Shown one piece after another: positions 1-8,048 of a stretch of 39,987 nucleotides of DNA. How positions within the stretch are numbered: the stretch's first letter is position 1; the number at the start of each line of letters is the position of its first letter. Source of the DNA: Terriglobales bacterium. Its GTDB lineage: Bacteria; Acidobacteriota; Terriglobia; Terriglobales; Acidobacteriaceae. The DNA lies in contig JASHOU010000025.1 of assembly GCA_030038475.1 (NCBI GenBank), positions 1 through 39,987 of the forward strand. Reading direction: 5' to 3'. A model generated the notes under the pieces. It saw only the letters and a list, made by a program, of their open reading frames with translations. It ran no database searches and was not told the DNA's origin. The position numbers and the translations under genes were made by a program.

Positions 1-1
1 C

Positions 2-478
2 GGGGATGCCGAGAATGCGCAAGACCTCACCCAGGAGGTTTTCATCAAGGTTTACCGCACGCTGAATACATACGACTCCGGCAAGGCCGGGTTTATGACC
101 TGGGTAACCACGATCACGCGGAACCTGCTGGTCGATCACTTTCGCAAAACCAAGGGCGATCGGATGACGGATTCGCTCGATTCGACGCCGTCGGAACGGG
201 AAGACGCGCAACCGCTCGGCGAGCAGATCGCCGACCGGGGCGTGACGCCGGATGCGCAGGTGCAGAGCCGGGAGACGCGGGAGATGGTGCATTTGGCGTT
301 GCAGAAGCTGTCTCCGGAGCTGCGCGAGGCGGTGATTCTGCGCGACCTACAGGACATGGACTATCGGGAAATTGCTACGGCTCTGAGGGTTCCGGAGGGG
401 ACCGTCAAGTCAAGAATTAACCGGGGGCGAGCGGAACTTGCACGCCTCCTACAACGTACATATAAACAGGTGATCTGA
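2..478 (+). CDS. ECF-type RNA polymerase sigma factor, 5' end outside window
   Basis: The reading frame is open from base 2, so the N-terminus lies before the window. The visible part holds sigma region 2 (DLTQEVFIKVYRTL, then FMTWVTTITRNLLVDHFRK) and region 4 (LSPELREAVILRDLQDMDYR, then GTVKSRINRGR, a helix-turn-helix for the -35 element). No region 3 is visible between them, as expected for the ECF group. Such factors recruit RNA polymerase to stress or envelope promoters and are held inactive by a membrane anti-sigma factor. The stop TGA shares one base with the ATG of the next gene (TGATG), so the two are probably translationally coupled. The regulon cannot be deduced from the sequence. 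Confidence 0.93.
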   Translation, partial: GDAENAQDLTQEVFIKVYRTLNTYDSGKAGFMTWVTTITRNLLVDHFRKTKGDRMTDSLDSTPSEREDAQPLGEQIADRGVTPDAQVQSRETREMVHLALQKLSPELREAVILRDLQDMDYREIATALRVPEGTVKSRINRGRAELARLLQRTYKQVI

Positions 479-1296
479 TGCCAAGTGAATCAAAACACGG
501 AACACCCACCCCGCCGGGGGAGAATCGGCCCGGCGCGGTGCCGCAGATCGAATGCGGCGAGTTCGAAGCCCTGGTCGCCGACGCTATGGAGGGTCTGCTG
601 ACCGCGGAGCGGCAGCGGAACTTCGACGCCCATCGGCGGGTCTGCGAGATTTGCGGTCCTATGTTTGCGGAGGTGCAGGCGGGCCAACAATGGCTGAAGT
701 CACTGGAGGCGGTTGAGCCGCCGGCGCATCTGGTATACAACATTCTCGCAGCGACCAGCGGGATAGTTAGCACGCGGGCGGTAGAGGCAGCGGGCGGCAG
801 GAAGACTCCATGGGCCGAGCGGCTGCGCGAGCGCTGGGATGGGTTCTTCGCTCCGTTGACGGCGCTTGTGCGGCAGCCACGATTTGTAATGTCGTTCGGC
901 ATGATCTTTTTCTCGTTCTCGCTGGCGCTGAGCGCGGCGGGGGTGAAGGGGTCGGATGTGGCGAAGATCAGCCTGCGGCCGGAAGCGTTGCGGCATACCT
1001 ACAACGATGCGTCGATTAAGGTTGTACAGTATTACGACAATATCCGCTTCGTCTATGAGATCGAATCGAAGCTGCGCGAGCTGCGGCGAGCGAATACTCC
1101 GCCTGAGCCCGCGCCGGTGGAACAGAAAGGAACTCGCAAGAACAACACCAGTGGACAACCAGATCATAGCTCTCCGGAGCAAAGGCAGGATCGCAATTAC
1201 TCCGCGCAGGAGGGCCAGGTGGTGATGGCCGGATTGAGCGGAGTGGAAGAAGCTCCCCCTGACGTGATGTTGAGCGCGAACAGGAGGATGCTATGA
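478..1296 (+). CDS. Membrane anti-sigma factor with zinc-binding (ZAS) motif
   Basis: The N-terminal cytoplasmic domain carries the zinc anti-sigma signature: C26, then H52-x3-C56-x2-C59 (HRRVCEIC). A single membrane segment follows at about residues 136-154 (FVMSFGMIFFSFSLALSAAG), leaving about 115 residues outside the cytoplasm, rich in charged residues and Gln near the end. The protein should bind the sigma factor encoded immediately upstream and release it on an envelope signal. It overlaps that gene by one base and the next gene by four (ATGA). The functional pairing is inferred from motif and adjacency. The outer domain resembles nothing I recognise. Confidence 0.88.
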   Translation: MPSESKHGTPTPPGENRPGAVPQIECGEFEALVADAMEGLLTAERQRNFDAHRRVCEICGPMFAEVQAGQQWLKSLEAVEPPAHLVYNILAATSGIVSTRAVEAAGGRKTPWAERLRERWDGFFAPLTALVRQPRFVMSFGMIFFSFSLALSAAGVKGSDVAKISLRPEALRHTYNDASIKVVQYYDNIRFVYEIESKLRELRRANTPPEPAPVEQKGTRKNNTSGQPDHSSPEQRQDRNYSAQEGQVVMAGLSGVEEAPPDVMLSANRRML

Positions 1297-2357
1297 ACTG
1301 CGCCAATCATGCAGATGCGTCGGCGGTGGCGTATTGCCGCACTTGCGGCAAGCCGTTGTGTGGGAACTGTACGCGTCCAGTGCGGGGCGTGATCTATTGC
1401 GAGGATTGCTTGGGAGCAAGAATGGAGACGGGAGGCGCTGCGCCGGGAGCGGCCGGGCGTGATCCCGGGGTTGTCGTTGTGGGGGCTACATTCTCCTCGG
1501 GCAGGCCGGTACAGAATCCTCCGCCGCCTCCGGGGAGCGGGAGCGGACCGAACCCAACCGTGGCTGGCATTCTGGCCGGGTTCTTTCCTTTCGGCGTGGG
1601 CGCGGTTTACACCGGCCAGTATGCCAAGGGATTGGCCCATCTATGTATTTTTGCCCTGCTGATCGTAGGAATCAGCATCGGAGGCGAGCACGACCAGAGC
1701 GCGTTATTGGCGTTCTCGATCGTGGGATTGATCTTCTTCATTGTCTACCAGCTCATCGATGCGGTGCGATCGGCGAAGGCCATTCAGATGGCGCAACCGG
1801 TGCCCGATCCGTTTGGCCTCGCGGCAACCTTTGGCGGCGGAACAAAAATCGAGACGAGCAAAGTTCCGATGGGCGCGATTGTGCTCATCCTGCTCGGAGT
1901 GCTGTTCCTGCTGAATACGATGGGGCTGAGCGAGTATGGCTTGAGCCGCTTCTGGCCGGTGATTCTGATCGCCGTCGGCGCCTGGATGTTTGCCCGCAAC
2001 CTCGGAGTAATGGGGCTGTGCTGCACCGGCTGCCAATGCGCCCGTTGCCGCACGCGACGGCTGATGGGCCCGGCCATCGTCACAACGATCGGCGTCCTGT
2101 TTTTGTTGCATTACCAGGGCATAGACATCAACCGCACTTGGCCCGTGATTCTGCTGGTGGTTGGCGCCATCAAGCTGCTGCAGAACAGCGCCTCGTGGCA
2201 GGGACACGTTCCGTCTAGCGGAACCGGCGCGAACCCACCTGGCGGGCTAATTCCTCCAGCGCCACCGGTTCCGCCTGTGCCGCCGGTTCCACCTGTTCCA
2301 TCAACCGGCGGGGCGGGTGGTCGTTCGGAGAACGATAGCGAGGTGAATCGTGGCTAG
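1293..2357 (+). CDS. B-box zinc-finger multi-spanning membrane protein
   Basis: Residues 1-43 form a B-box-like zinc finger with Cys/His at C3, H6, C15, C18, C23, C26, C35 and C38. A linker leads to a TM2-like hydrophobic pair (VAGILAGFFPFGVGAVYTG, then a helix near LCIFALLIVGISI). Further on are repeated hairpins of the LiaI/LiaF-like type (IVLILLGVLFLLNTMGLSEY). The tail is proline-rich with PPVPPVPPVPP repeats. It overlaps the anti-sigma gene by 4 bases and the next gene by 8, so it belongs to the sigma-factor operon. Its job is unknown. A sensory or scaffold role in the envelope response is a guess from context. Confidence 0.8.
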   Translation: MNCANHADASAVAYCRTCGKPLCGNCTRPVRGVIYCEDCLGARMETGGAAPGAAGRDPGVVVVGATFSSGRPVQNPPPPPGSGSGPNPTVAGILAGFFPFGVGAVYTGQYAKGLAHLCIFALLIVGISIGGEHDQSALLAFSIVGLIFFIVYQLIDAVRSAKAIQMAQPVPDPFGLAATFGGGTKIETSKVPMGAIVLILLGVLFLLNTMGLSEYGLSRFWPVILIAVGAWMFARNLGVMGLCCTGCQCARCRTRRLMGPAIVTTIGVLFLLHYQGIDINRTWPVILLVVGAIKLLQNSASWQGHVPSSGTGANPPGGLIPPAPPVPPVPPVPPVPSTGGAGGRSENDSEVNRG

Positions 2358-3849
2358 CCCCGGCATGACTCCAGCTCCGCGTCCTCCGCATCGTTCGATT
2401 GCCGGACCTGTCGTGCTGATTCTCATGGGAGTTTTGTTTCTCTTGGGAACGATGGGAATCCTGGAGATTCACCACCTCGGGCTTTTGTTCGCGCGGTATT
2501 GGCCGGCGCTGCTGATTTTGTGGGGCGTGCTGAGGCTGATCGAGTACGAGCAGGCCAAGCGCTACGGCCAGCCCACACGCGGCATTGGAGTGGGGGGCGT
2601 TTTTCTGATCTTCTTCCTGATCATTTGTGGATTGATCGCAACGCAGGCCTCGCGCGTGGATTGGAAGGGCCTGGGCGAGCACATCGATCTCGGCGATGAT
2701 GAAGGGATCGACGATATTTTTGCCGGATCGACGTTCGATTACAGCGGCGACCTCAGCAGCGAGTGGCCGGCCGGCGGCAACGCTGTGCATATCAACGACG
2801 ACCGCGGCACGATTACCGTCAATGCCTCCGACGACAAGACGGTCAGGGTTTCCTGGCGCAAGAAGGTTCGCGCTGAAAATCAGAAGGACGCCGACAACTA
2901 CAACGCCAAGACGGCTCCGACGATGACGGTGGCCGACAAAATCGTGACCGTGAATGCCAACACTCAGGGAGCGGGCGATAAGAGCATCGCGCTCGACATG
3001 GATGTTTATGTTCCGCGCAATGCCAACCTGACGATTGTTTCCAGGCGCGGCGGTGTCACCATCAGCGGCATGAACGGCAGCGTTGATGTCAACAATCAGC
3101 ACGGCGAAGTCAATCTCAGCGATCAGACGGGGAATGCCACGTTCAACTTGGAAGAAAGCGCGGCGCATGTTGAGCATGTAAAGGGAGACGTCTCGATCCA
3201 GGGCCGTGCCAAAGAAGTTTCTGTTGAAGACGTGGATGGGGCGGTGCATCTGAACGGAGAATTTCAGGAAAGTGTGCGGCTGGTGCGGGTGAGCCAGACG
3301 GTAAGTTTCCATTCCTCGCGCACGGATATGGAATTTTCGCGGCTGGATGGCAGGCTGGATCTGGATTCGGGCGATCTGCGGGCCGATTCGCTGGCCGGGC
3401 CGATGCGCCTGACCACACGGTCGAAGGATATCTCGCTCGAAGGTTTGTCGGGCGATTTGCGTCTCGAAGACTCCAACGGGACGGTCGACATCGGACTGCA
3501 TAAACCAGGGAACATTCAGATCGATAACCGCAAGGGCGATGTGCAGGTAACCATTCCTCCCAACACGGCGGTGAAAGTAGAGGCGCGCACGCGCGAAGGA
3601 GAAATATCGAGCGACTTCGACGAAATCAAGGTCGAGAATCGCGACCGGGAATCGACCGCCAGCGGCTCGATTGGAACGAACGGCCCGAAGCTGGTGGTGA
3701 ATTGCGAAAGAGGAGAGATTGAGTTCCGCAAAGGAAATGTCGCAGTCACGCCGCCCGCACCGCCGATTTCGCCCGCGCCACACCTCAGGCCGGGTCCGGC
3801 GAAGGTGCTACCGGCTCCGAAGGCGCCGCCGGCGGAAAGCGAGAATTGA
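2350..3849 (+). CDS. DUF4097-type beta-repeat protein with N-terminal LiaF-like membrane segments
   Basis: The first about 110 residues hold three hydrophobic segments (VVLILMGVLFLLGTMGILEI; YWPALLILWGVLRLI; VFLIFFLIICGLIATQA). They resemble the membrane module of the preceding protein. The rest is a long series of short beta strands with G/D/N turns (for example GGVTISGMNGSVDVNNQHGE), typical of the DUF4097/DUF4098 beta-solenoid family, with a proline-rich end. The GTG start at 2350 is chosen because GAGGTG lies 4 bases before it; the ATG at 2365 has no ribosome site. It overlaps the previous gene by 8 bases. The family is common behind ECF sigma factors and LiaR-like systems; its function is not established. 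Confidence 0.85.
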   Translation: MASPGMTPAPRPPHRSIAGPVVLILMGVLFLLGTMGILEIHHLGLLFARYWPALLILWGVLRLIEYEQAKRYGQPTRGIGVGGVFLIFFLIICGLIATQASRVDWKGLGEHIDLGDDEGIDDIFAGSTFDYSGDLSSEWPAGGNAVHINDDRGTITVNASDDKTVRVSWRKKVRAENQKDADNYNAKTAPTMTVADKIVTVNANTQGAGDKSIALDMDVYVPRNANLTIVSRRGGVTISGMNGSVDVNNQHGEVNLSDQTGNATFNLEESAAHVEHVKGDVSIQGRAKEVSVEDVDGAVHLNGEFQESVRLVRVSQTVSFHSSRTDMEFSRLDGRLDLDSGDLRADSLAGPMRLTTRSKDISLEGLSGDLRLEDSNGTVDIGLHKPGNIQIDNRKGDVQVTIPPNTAVKVEARTREGEISSDFDEIKVENRDRESTASGSIGTNGPKLVVNCERGEIEFRKGNVAVTPPAPPISPAPHLRPGPAKVLPAPKAPPAESEN

Positions 3850-3853
3850 AGAG

Positions 3854-3889
3854 CAGGCCTCAGGCCTCATCAGGCGTCAGGCCTTAGGT
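3854..3889. repeat. Degenerate 7-bp tandem repeat, CAGGCCT type
   Basis: CAGGCCT occurs twice in direct tandem (3854-3860, 3861-3867). It is followed by degenerate 7-bp units with CAGG or TAGG cores up to about 3889. This is the same sequence family as the arrays at 15161 and 28723. Confidence 0.65.
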
Positions 3890-3913
3890 CTTGGGATTCC
3901 GTTCGACTATAAT
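3884..3913 (+). promoter_or_regulatory. Candidate sigma-70 promoter for the small basic protein
   Basis: A perfect TATAAT lies at 3908-3913. The best -35 at suitable distance is TTAGGT (3884-3889, 18-bp spacer), inside the repeat tail. Transcription would begin near 3920, giving about 30 bases of leader with AGGAGA before the ATG at 3952. Confidence 0.5.
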
Positions 3914-3951
3914 TGCGGCAGATCACTAATCGAGAAACACTAGGAGAACTC

Positions 3952-4122
3952 ATGTCCGCACCGAGCCGCCGTCCGGAAATTCGCCGCCGCCGCACCCGCG
4001 CGGAAAAGATCGCCAAGCTGCGCAAACGCCTCGCGGCCGCTTCCGCTGCCCCGGATAAAGAACGCCTCACCGCCAAGCTGCACCGCGCAGGATTAGCTTC
4101 TCCGGGTAATGCGCTGATTTAA
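3952..4122 (+). CDS. Small highly basic protein (56 aa)
   Basis: The start at 3952 is preceded by AGGAGA with 4 bases of spacing; an upstream in-frame ATG at 3913 lies inside the -10 box and is rejected. About a third of the 56 residues are Arg or Lys (RRPEIRRRRTRAEKIAKLRK), and the C-terminus ends GNALI. It has its own promoter candidate and stands alone. Small bacterial proteins with an R-x-EI-x-RRR-x-R pattern exist as a family of unknown function (I recall DUF6800, not verified). RNA or ribosome binding is plausible from composition only. Confidence 0.6.
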   Translation: MSAPSRRPEIRRRRTRAEKIAKLRKRLAAASAAPDKERLTAKLHRAGLASPGNALI

Positions 4123-4217
4123 GAAGCGTGAGATCTGGGCTGTCAACTTCTCAGGGCGGGATATGAAGCTGCGACATTCCCGTTCTAAGCTAATGCTACC
4201 GTGACTCGGCAGCTGCC

Positions 4218-4907
4218 CTAAAATTCTACGGAGATCAGGCGGGCGGGAGTTTTTCCTATGTTCGTCACGGTGTGGGTGTAGTTTGGGCGCAGCCATTTGA
4301 TGTCGCCGGACTTGAATTTATCCTCCACCGAACCTTTCCCCTCGATATCGCTGTGCAGGTTGGCATCGGTGATGGCGACGGCCAGATGCGGGCCATCGTG
4401 ATGATGGCTGGGCTCGACCGCGCCCGGCTGGAGATTAATCTCGCGTACGAGCACCCCATCTTTCACAAAAAGAATTTTGCTGCTGCCGCCGGGGAAGGTG
4501 TGTTCGCCACTTTCTTCGGGCCAGTGCTTGGGCGTCTGCCGCAATTTTTCGTCCTGCATCAGCTCAATCGTCACGTTGCGAAAGTGCTGATCGGAGAGAT
4601 TTTTGGCGATGTGAGCAAAGTTGCCGGGTGAGAAATGCGTGTCGCCGTCGGCGAGTTTGATCTCAACGGGAGGGTTACCTTCCACGTCATTTTCGATGCG
4701 AGTATCGCCGAGAGTGACATAGATGTAGTCGTGGCGATGGCGATGCATGAGGGTTGCGGCGTGGGGCACAACCTCGACTTGGAAGACGCGTACGTACTCG
4801 TTTTCGAGGGCGAGATGATGCGAGGGCTCGGCGGTAATTTCCACTTCGGGCGTGGTTTGGGCAAGGGCGAATGGAATTAGCAGGAGTAGGAACAGTGCTC
4901 GTTTCAT
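4218..4907 (-). CDS. Secreted bicupin protein
   Basis: From the ATG at 4907 the protein starts MKRALFLLLLIPFALAQ, a clean signal peptide with cleavage after ALA; a GTG at 4925 would add six residues. Two cupin barrels follow. The first has the metal-site pattern HRHRHDYIYVTLGD and the second HHHDGPHLAVAI, each followed by the G-x5-P-x-G type strand (GDTHFSPGNFAH; GDIKWLRPNYTH). Duplicated cupins bind a metal and either catalyse dioxygenase or isomerase chemistry or merely bind small molecules; the substrate here is unknown. It lies just downstream of pyrC but has no obvious link to pyrimidine synthesis. Confidence 0.75.
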   Translation of the reverse strand: MKRALFLLLLIPFALAQTTPEVEITAEPSHHLALENEYVRVFQVEVVPHAATLMHRHRHDYIYVTLGDTRIENDVEGNPPVEIKLADGDTHFSPGNFAHIAKNLSDQHFRNVTIELMQDEKLRQTPKHWPEESGEHTFPGGSSKILFVKDGVLVREINLQPGAVEPSHHHDGPHLAVAITDANLHSDIEGKGSVEDKFKSGDIKWLRPNYTHTVTNIGKTPARLISVEF

Positions 4908-4940
4908 GGCTGGGGATTGTAGCACCGGGTGAGCCGAGTC

Positions 4941-6293
4941 TCATCCCGAATGGACGATCTTCCCTGCGACGATGGTCGCGACTACTTTGCCGGTTAGCTG
5001 CCAGCCGTCGAAGGGGGTGTTGCGGGATTTCGAGCGCGACTTCGATGCCTCGAATGTCCACTTCTTTTTGGGATCGAAAATCGTGACATCGGCGGCCGAG
5101 CTGCGGACGAGCGTGCCGCGAAGCAATGATCCGTGCACCAGCGATCCGCGAACCGATGAGCCGGGGTCGCGAAGATCGAAGCAGCGCACCGGACCGGCGG
5201 TGAAAAGTTCGACGATGCGGAAAAGCGGAATGCGGCGCTCGCGATGCAGTTTGGTAATGGCGAGCGCGAGCGCGGTTTCGAGGCCAATGATGCCGAAGGC
5301 GGCGCGCTCGAATTCCATTTCTTTTTCGTGCGCGGCGTGGGGAGCATGATCGGTGGCGATGGCGTCGGCCGTGCCATCGGCCAGCGCGACCAGGATGGCT
5401 TCGCGATCGGAGGCCGAACGCAGCGGCGGATTCATCTTGTAGTTGCTGTCGTAGTCGCGCATGTCTTCGTCGGTAAGAGTGAAATGGTGTGGCGTAACTT
5501 CGAAGGTGACGCGGGCCTTCGCACGCTTGGCGCGGCGCACGCACTTCAGGGCGTCGGCGGTGGAAAGATGAGCGACGTGGAGGCGGGCGTTGGGAATATG
5601 CATGGCCAGTTGCACATCGCGCTCGACGATTGAGGCTTCGGCAGCCGCGGTCATGCCGCGCAAACCTAGGCGGAAGGAACGTGCGCCAGCGTGCATCGAA
5701 CAGTTCTCGGTCAGGCGAGTATCTTCAGCGTGTTGCACAACCGGGAAATTCAGTTCGCCGCCGAGGATGAGCACCTCGCGCATGACGTTGTCGTCAAGGA
5801 TCGGTTTGCCATCGTCAGTGACGGCGATGGCGCCCGCGGTTTGGAGCGTCCTGAAGTCGGTGAGCGCAACGCCCTTGCTGGCGCGGGTTGCGGCGGCGAT
5901 GGGGAACACGTTGACCAGTGCGCCGCGTTCCGGTTGGCGGAGCCACTCGATCCACTCAACGGAATCGACCACCGGAGCCGTGTTGGGCATGGTGCAAATG
6001 GAGGTGAATCCGCCCGCGGCTGCGGCTGCGGTGCCGGTGGCAAGGGTCTCTTTGTAGGATTGGCCCGGTTCGCGCAGGTGCACGTGCAGATCGATGAAAC
6101 CGGGAGCAACGATGAGGCCGCGCGCGTCGAAATTCTCGTCCGCACTGCCTTTGATCTTGCCGGGGGCGGCAACTTCGGCGATGCGACCGTCTTTGAGCAG
6201 CACGTCCATGGGCGCGTCGATGCGGGCGGCAGGATCGATGAGGTGACCGCGCTTGATCAGCAGGCTGCTTCGAATTTTGGCGGGGTTGATCAT
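4941..6293 (-). CDS. pyrC: Dihydroorotase (class I)
   Basis: This enzyme interconverts carbamoyl-aspartate and dihydroorotate, the third step of pyrimidine synthesis. The zinc motif DLHVHLREPG (H70, H72), the GGFTSICTMPNT stretch, the later His ligands (EVTPHHFTL; LHVAHLST) and the catalytic ATDHAPH motif are all present, so it should be active rather than a PyrC' pseudoenzyme. The start at 6293 gives the usual MINPxK...LLIKRGHLIDP beginning; an ATG at 6347 would add 18 unrelated residues. Near the C-terminus four tandem pentapeptides (GSSVR-GSLVH-GSLLR-GTLVR), encoded by 15-bp repeats at 5107-5166, interrupt the fold just after FDLRDP. It is last in the pyrR-pyrB-pyrC run. Confidence 0.95.
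   Translation of the reverse strand: MINPAKIRSSLLIKRGHLIDPAARIDAPMDVLLKDGRIAEVAAPGKIKGSADENFDARGLIVAPGFIDLHVHLREPGQSYKETLATGTAAAAAGGFTSICTMPNTAPVVDSVEWIEWLRQPERGALVNVFPIAAATRASKGVALTDFRTLQTAGAIAVTDDGKPILDDNVMREVLILGGELNFPVVQHAEDTRLTENCSMHAGARSFRLGLRGMTAAAEASIVERDVQLAMHIPNARLHVAHLSTADALKCVRRAKRAKARVTFEVTPHHFTLTDEDMRDYDSNYKMNPPLRSASDREAILVALADGTADAIATDHAPHAAHEKEMEFERAAFGIIGLETALALAITKLHRERRIPLFRIVELFTAGPVRCFDLRDPGSSVRGSLVHGSLLRGTLVRSSAADVTIFDPKKKWTFEASKSRSKSRNTPFDGWQLTGKVVATIVAGKIVHSG
5107..5166. repeat. In-frame 15-bp tandem repeat inside pyrC (4 units)
   Basis: Four consecutive 15-base units share a core like GATCCGCGA (for example ACCAGCGATCCGCGA at 5137-5151). Because 15 is a multiple of three, the array adds pentapeptides without shifting the frame. 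Confidence 0.75.
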
Positions 6294-6380
6294 TATTGCT
6301 GGTTTCGGTGTCGTTTCATCAATATAAGTACATACCGGTAAGTGCATTATGATAATTACATTCTCGTTAATTCATGCACG

Positions 6381-7292
6381 TCATCGCATCTTTCCTATCG
6401 CGCGCGCGAGAATGGCCATGCGCACGGGCACGCCATGGCGAACTTCCTCTACGATGAGCGACTGCGCGCCATCGGCGACTTCGCTGGTCAGTTCGAGGCC
6501 GCGAATGATCGGACCGGGATGCATCACAATCGCATCTTTCTTCGCCAGCTTCAAGCGCGCGGCGGTCATCTGGTAGCGGGCGATGTAATCGGCGAGATCG
6601 ATTTTCATTCCGGCCAGGCGCTCGCTCTGGACGCGCAGCAGCATGATCACGTCGGTGCTACGCAAAGCGTCTTCAATGTGGCGCGTGACACGCACGCCGG
6701 GCGCGAGGGTGGTGGCAATCTCGGGCGCAAGTTCCGGAGGGCCGCAAAGAATGATCTTCACACCGAATTTGCTGAGCAGATGGCAGGACGACCGCGCGAC
6801 ACGGCTGTGAAAAATGTCGCCGATGATCGCCACCTGCAGGCCTTTGAAAGTTTTCTTGTGTCGCAAAATCGTGTACGCGTCGAGGAGCGCCTGCGAGGGG
6901 TGCTCGTGCATTCCGTCTCCAGCGTTGATGACAGGAATGTCGAGGTGCTGCGCCATCAGCCAGGGAGCGCCTGCGTTCGGATGGCGAATGACGATGATGT
7001 CGGCGCCGGCCGCGCGCAGAGTGTGGCCGGTATCGAGCAGCGATTCACCTTTCTCGATGCTCGATCCGGAGGACTGGACGAGCACGGTGTAAGCGCCCAG
7101 CGATTTTGCCGCGACTTCAAAGGAGCAGCGCGTGCGCGTAGAGGCCTCGTAGAAAAGAAGAAAGACGCGGCTGCCTTTGAGCAGCGGCCGCGGCTTCGCC
7201 GGATTCATGCGCCGGGCAAACTTCAGCAGTCTCAGGATCTCGGCGGCTTCGAGATGCTCAATACCGAGCAAGGAACCACGCGCTGGATTCAT
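6381..7292 (-). CDS. pyrB: Aspartate carbamoyltransferase catalytic subunit
   Basis: It condenses carbamoyl phosphate with aspartate, the committed step of pyrimidine synthesis. The carbamoyl-phosphate motif STRTRCSFE (residues 51-59), the HPSQALLDAYTI motif and the late HPGPIIRG motif (usually HPGPxNRG) identify it. At 303 residues the length is normal for the family. The start at 7292 (MNPARGSLLG) is chosen because the longer frame to 7361 only translates an intergenic repeat. No ribosome site is visible before this ATG; the repeat lies directly upstream. No regulatory pyrI gene is present nearby, so allosteric control through PyrI is not expected. Confidence 0.95.
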   Translation of the reverse strand: MNPARGSLLGIEHLEAAEILRLLKFARRMNPAKPRPLLKGSRVFLLFYEASTRTRCSFEVAAKSLGAYTVLVQSSGSSIEKGESLLDTGHTLRAAGADIIVIRHPNAGAPWLMAQHLDIPVINAGDGMHEHPSQALLDAYTILRHKKTFKGLQVAIIGDIFHSRVARSSCHLLSKFGVKIILCGPPELAPEIATTLAPGVRVTRHIEDALRSTDVIMLLRVQSERLAGMKIDLADYIARYQMTAARLKLAKKDAIVMHPGPIIRGLELTSEVADGAQSLIVEEVRHGVPVRMAILARAIGKMR

Positions 7293-7295
7293 GGT

Positions 7296-7392
7296 CAATT
7301 TGTGATTTCCAATTTGTAATTTGTAATTGAAGAGCGCGAGATGCGGAGGGCAATTTTTCAATTACAAATTACAAATTACCAATCACAAATTG
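7296..7392. repeat. Inverted pair of AATTACA 7-bp arrays between pyrR and pyrB
   Basis: The left arm (7296-7329) and right arm (7359-7392) are each 34 bases of roughly 7-bp units. They are near-perfect reverse complements differing at about three positions, around a 29-base spacer. The transcript could form a long hairpin. The right arm contains the pyrR stop codon and the left arm ends 4 bases from the pyrB start. Confidence 0.85.
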
Positions 7393-8039
7393 CCCTGCTG
7401 CTTTTCCATCAGCAGGACCTTCTCTGCGTCGTCGACTTCGCGAAGTTTGACTTCGACGATCTGATTCTCGGTGGTTTGGACTTTTCGGCCAACGAAGGCG
7501 GCCTCAATGGGCAACTCGCGATGGCCACGATCGATGAGGACGCACAACTGGAGGCGTTTGGGCCGTGCGAAGCGAAACAGAGCGTCCATGGCGGCGCGGG
7601 TAGTGCGGCCGGTATAAAGGACGTCGTCGACCAGCACCACCGATTTCGCCTCAATGGGAATTCCGGGTTCGCTTTTTCGGACGAACGGGCTGGAGCCGGC
7701 AGAGTACTCGCCCAAAGTGCCGTCGTGCAAAGTGCGATCGTTTAAAGTGCGATCAGGCAACGCGCGATCGCGCGTGGAAAGGTCGTCGCGGTAGAGAGTG
7801 ATATCGAGCGTGCCGAGTGGGACCGGTTGTTTTTCGATGCGCTGAATGATCTTCGCCAACCGCTCGGCCAGCGGGACGCCCCGGCGGCGGATGCCGATCA
7901 GAGCCAAGTCTTCTACACCATTATTGCGCTCGAGCATCTCATGCGCCAGGCGGATCAAAGTGCGTTCCACCTCGGATGCCGACATGAGCTGCGCTTTCTG
8001 ATGGATCTCAAAGATAGGTTCTGACGCGCGCGAACTCAT
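7383..8039 (-). CDS. pyrR: PyrR, uracil phosphoribosyltransferase / pyr operon regulator
   Basis: The PRPP-binding motif SVVLVDDVLYTGRTTRAAMD and the DRGHRELPI and FVGRKVQT stretches match PyrR closely. The family has uracil phosphoribosyltransferase activity and in many bacteria regulates pyr genes by binding mRNA. The ATG at 8039 is used (MSSRASEPIFEIHQKAQLMS). At 218 residues it exceeds the usual ~180 because tandem pentapeptides (DRALP-DRTLN-DRTLH-DGTLG) are inserted after LYRDDL, in the flexible loop before PFVRK. Its last codons and stop lie inside the intergenic repeat. I found no PyrR RNA-binding loop upstream, so local attenuation is doubtful. Confidence 0.94.
   Translation of the reverse strand: MSSRASEPIFEIHQKAQLMSASEVERTLIRLAHEMLERNNGVEDLALIGIRRRGVPLAERLAKIIQRIEKQPVPLGTLDITLYRDDLSTRDRALPDRTLNDRTLHDGTLGEYSAGSSPFVRKSEPGIPIEAKSVVLVDDVLYTGRTTRAAMDALFRFARPKRLQLCVLIDRGHRELPIEAAFVGRKVQTTENQIVEVKLREVDDAEKVLLMEKQQGNL
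7711..7770. repeat. In-frame 15-bp tandem repeat inside pyrR (4 units)
   Basis: The four units are 7711-7725, 7726-7740, 7741-7755 and 7756-7770, with consensus close to TGCAAAGTGCGATCG. They encode the pentapeptide D-R-T/A-L-x in the pyrR frame. Confidence 0.85.
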
Positions 8040-8048
8040 AGACGCTGC

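Noticed and set aside
2215-3783. 522-codon open frame antisense to the DUF4097 gene
   Set aside because: It mirrors the codon structure of the plus-strand gene, has no ribosome site, and its composition (His/Arg/Asp-rich) matches no family.
7296-7392. The pyrR-pyrB inverted repeat as a classic PyrR attenuator
   Set aside because: The sequence lacks the conserved PyrR-binding loop and a terminator U-tract. It belongs to a repeat family also found between the ABC genes.
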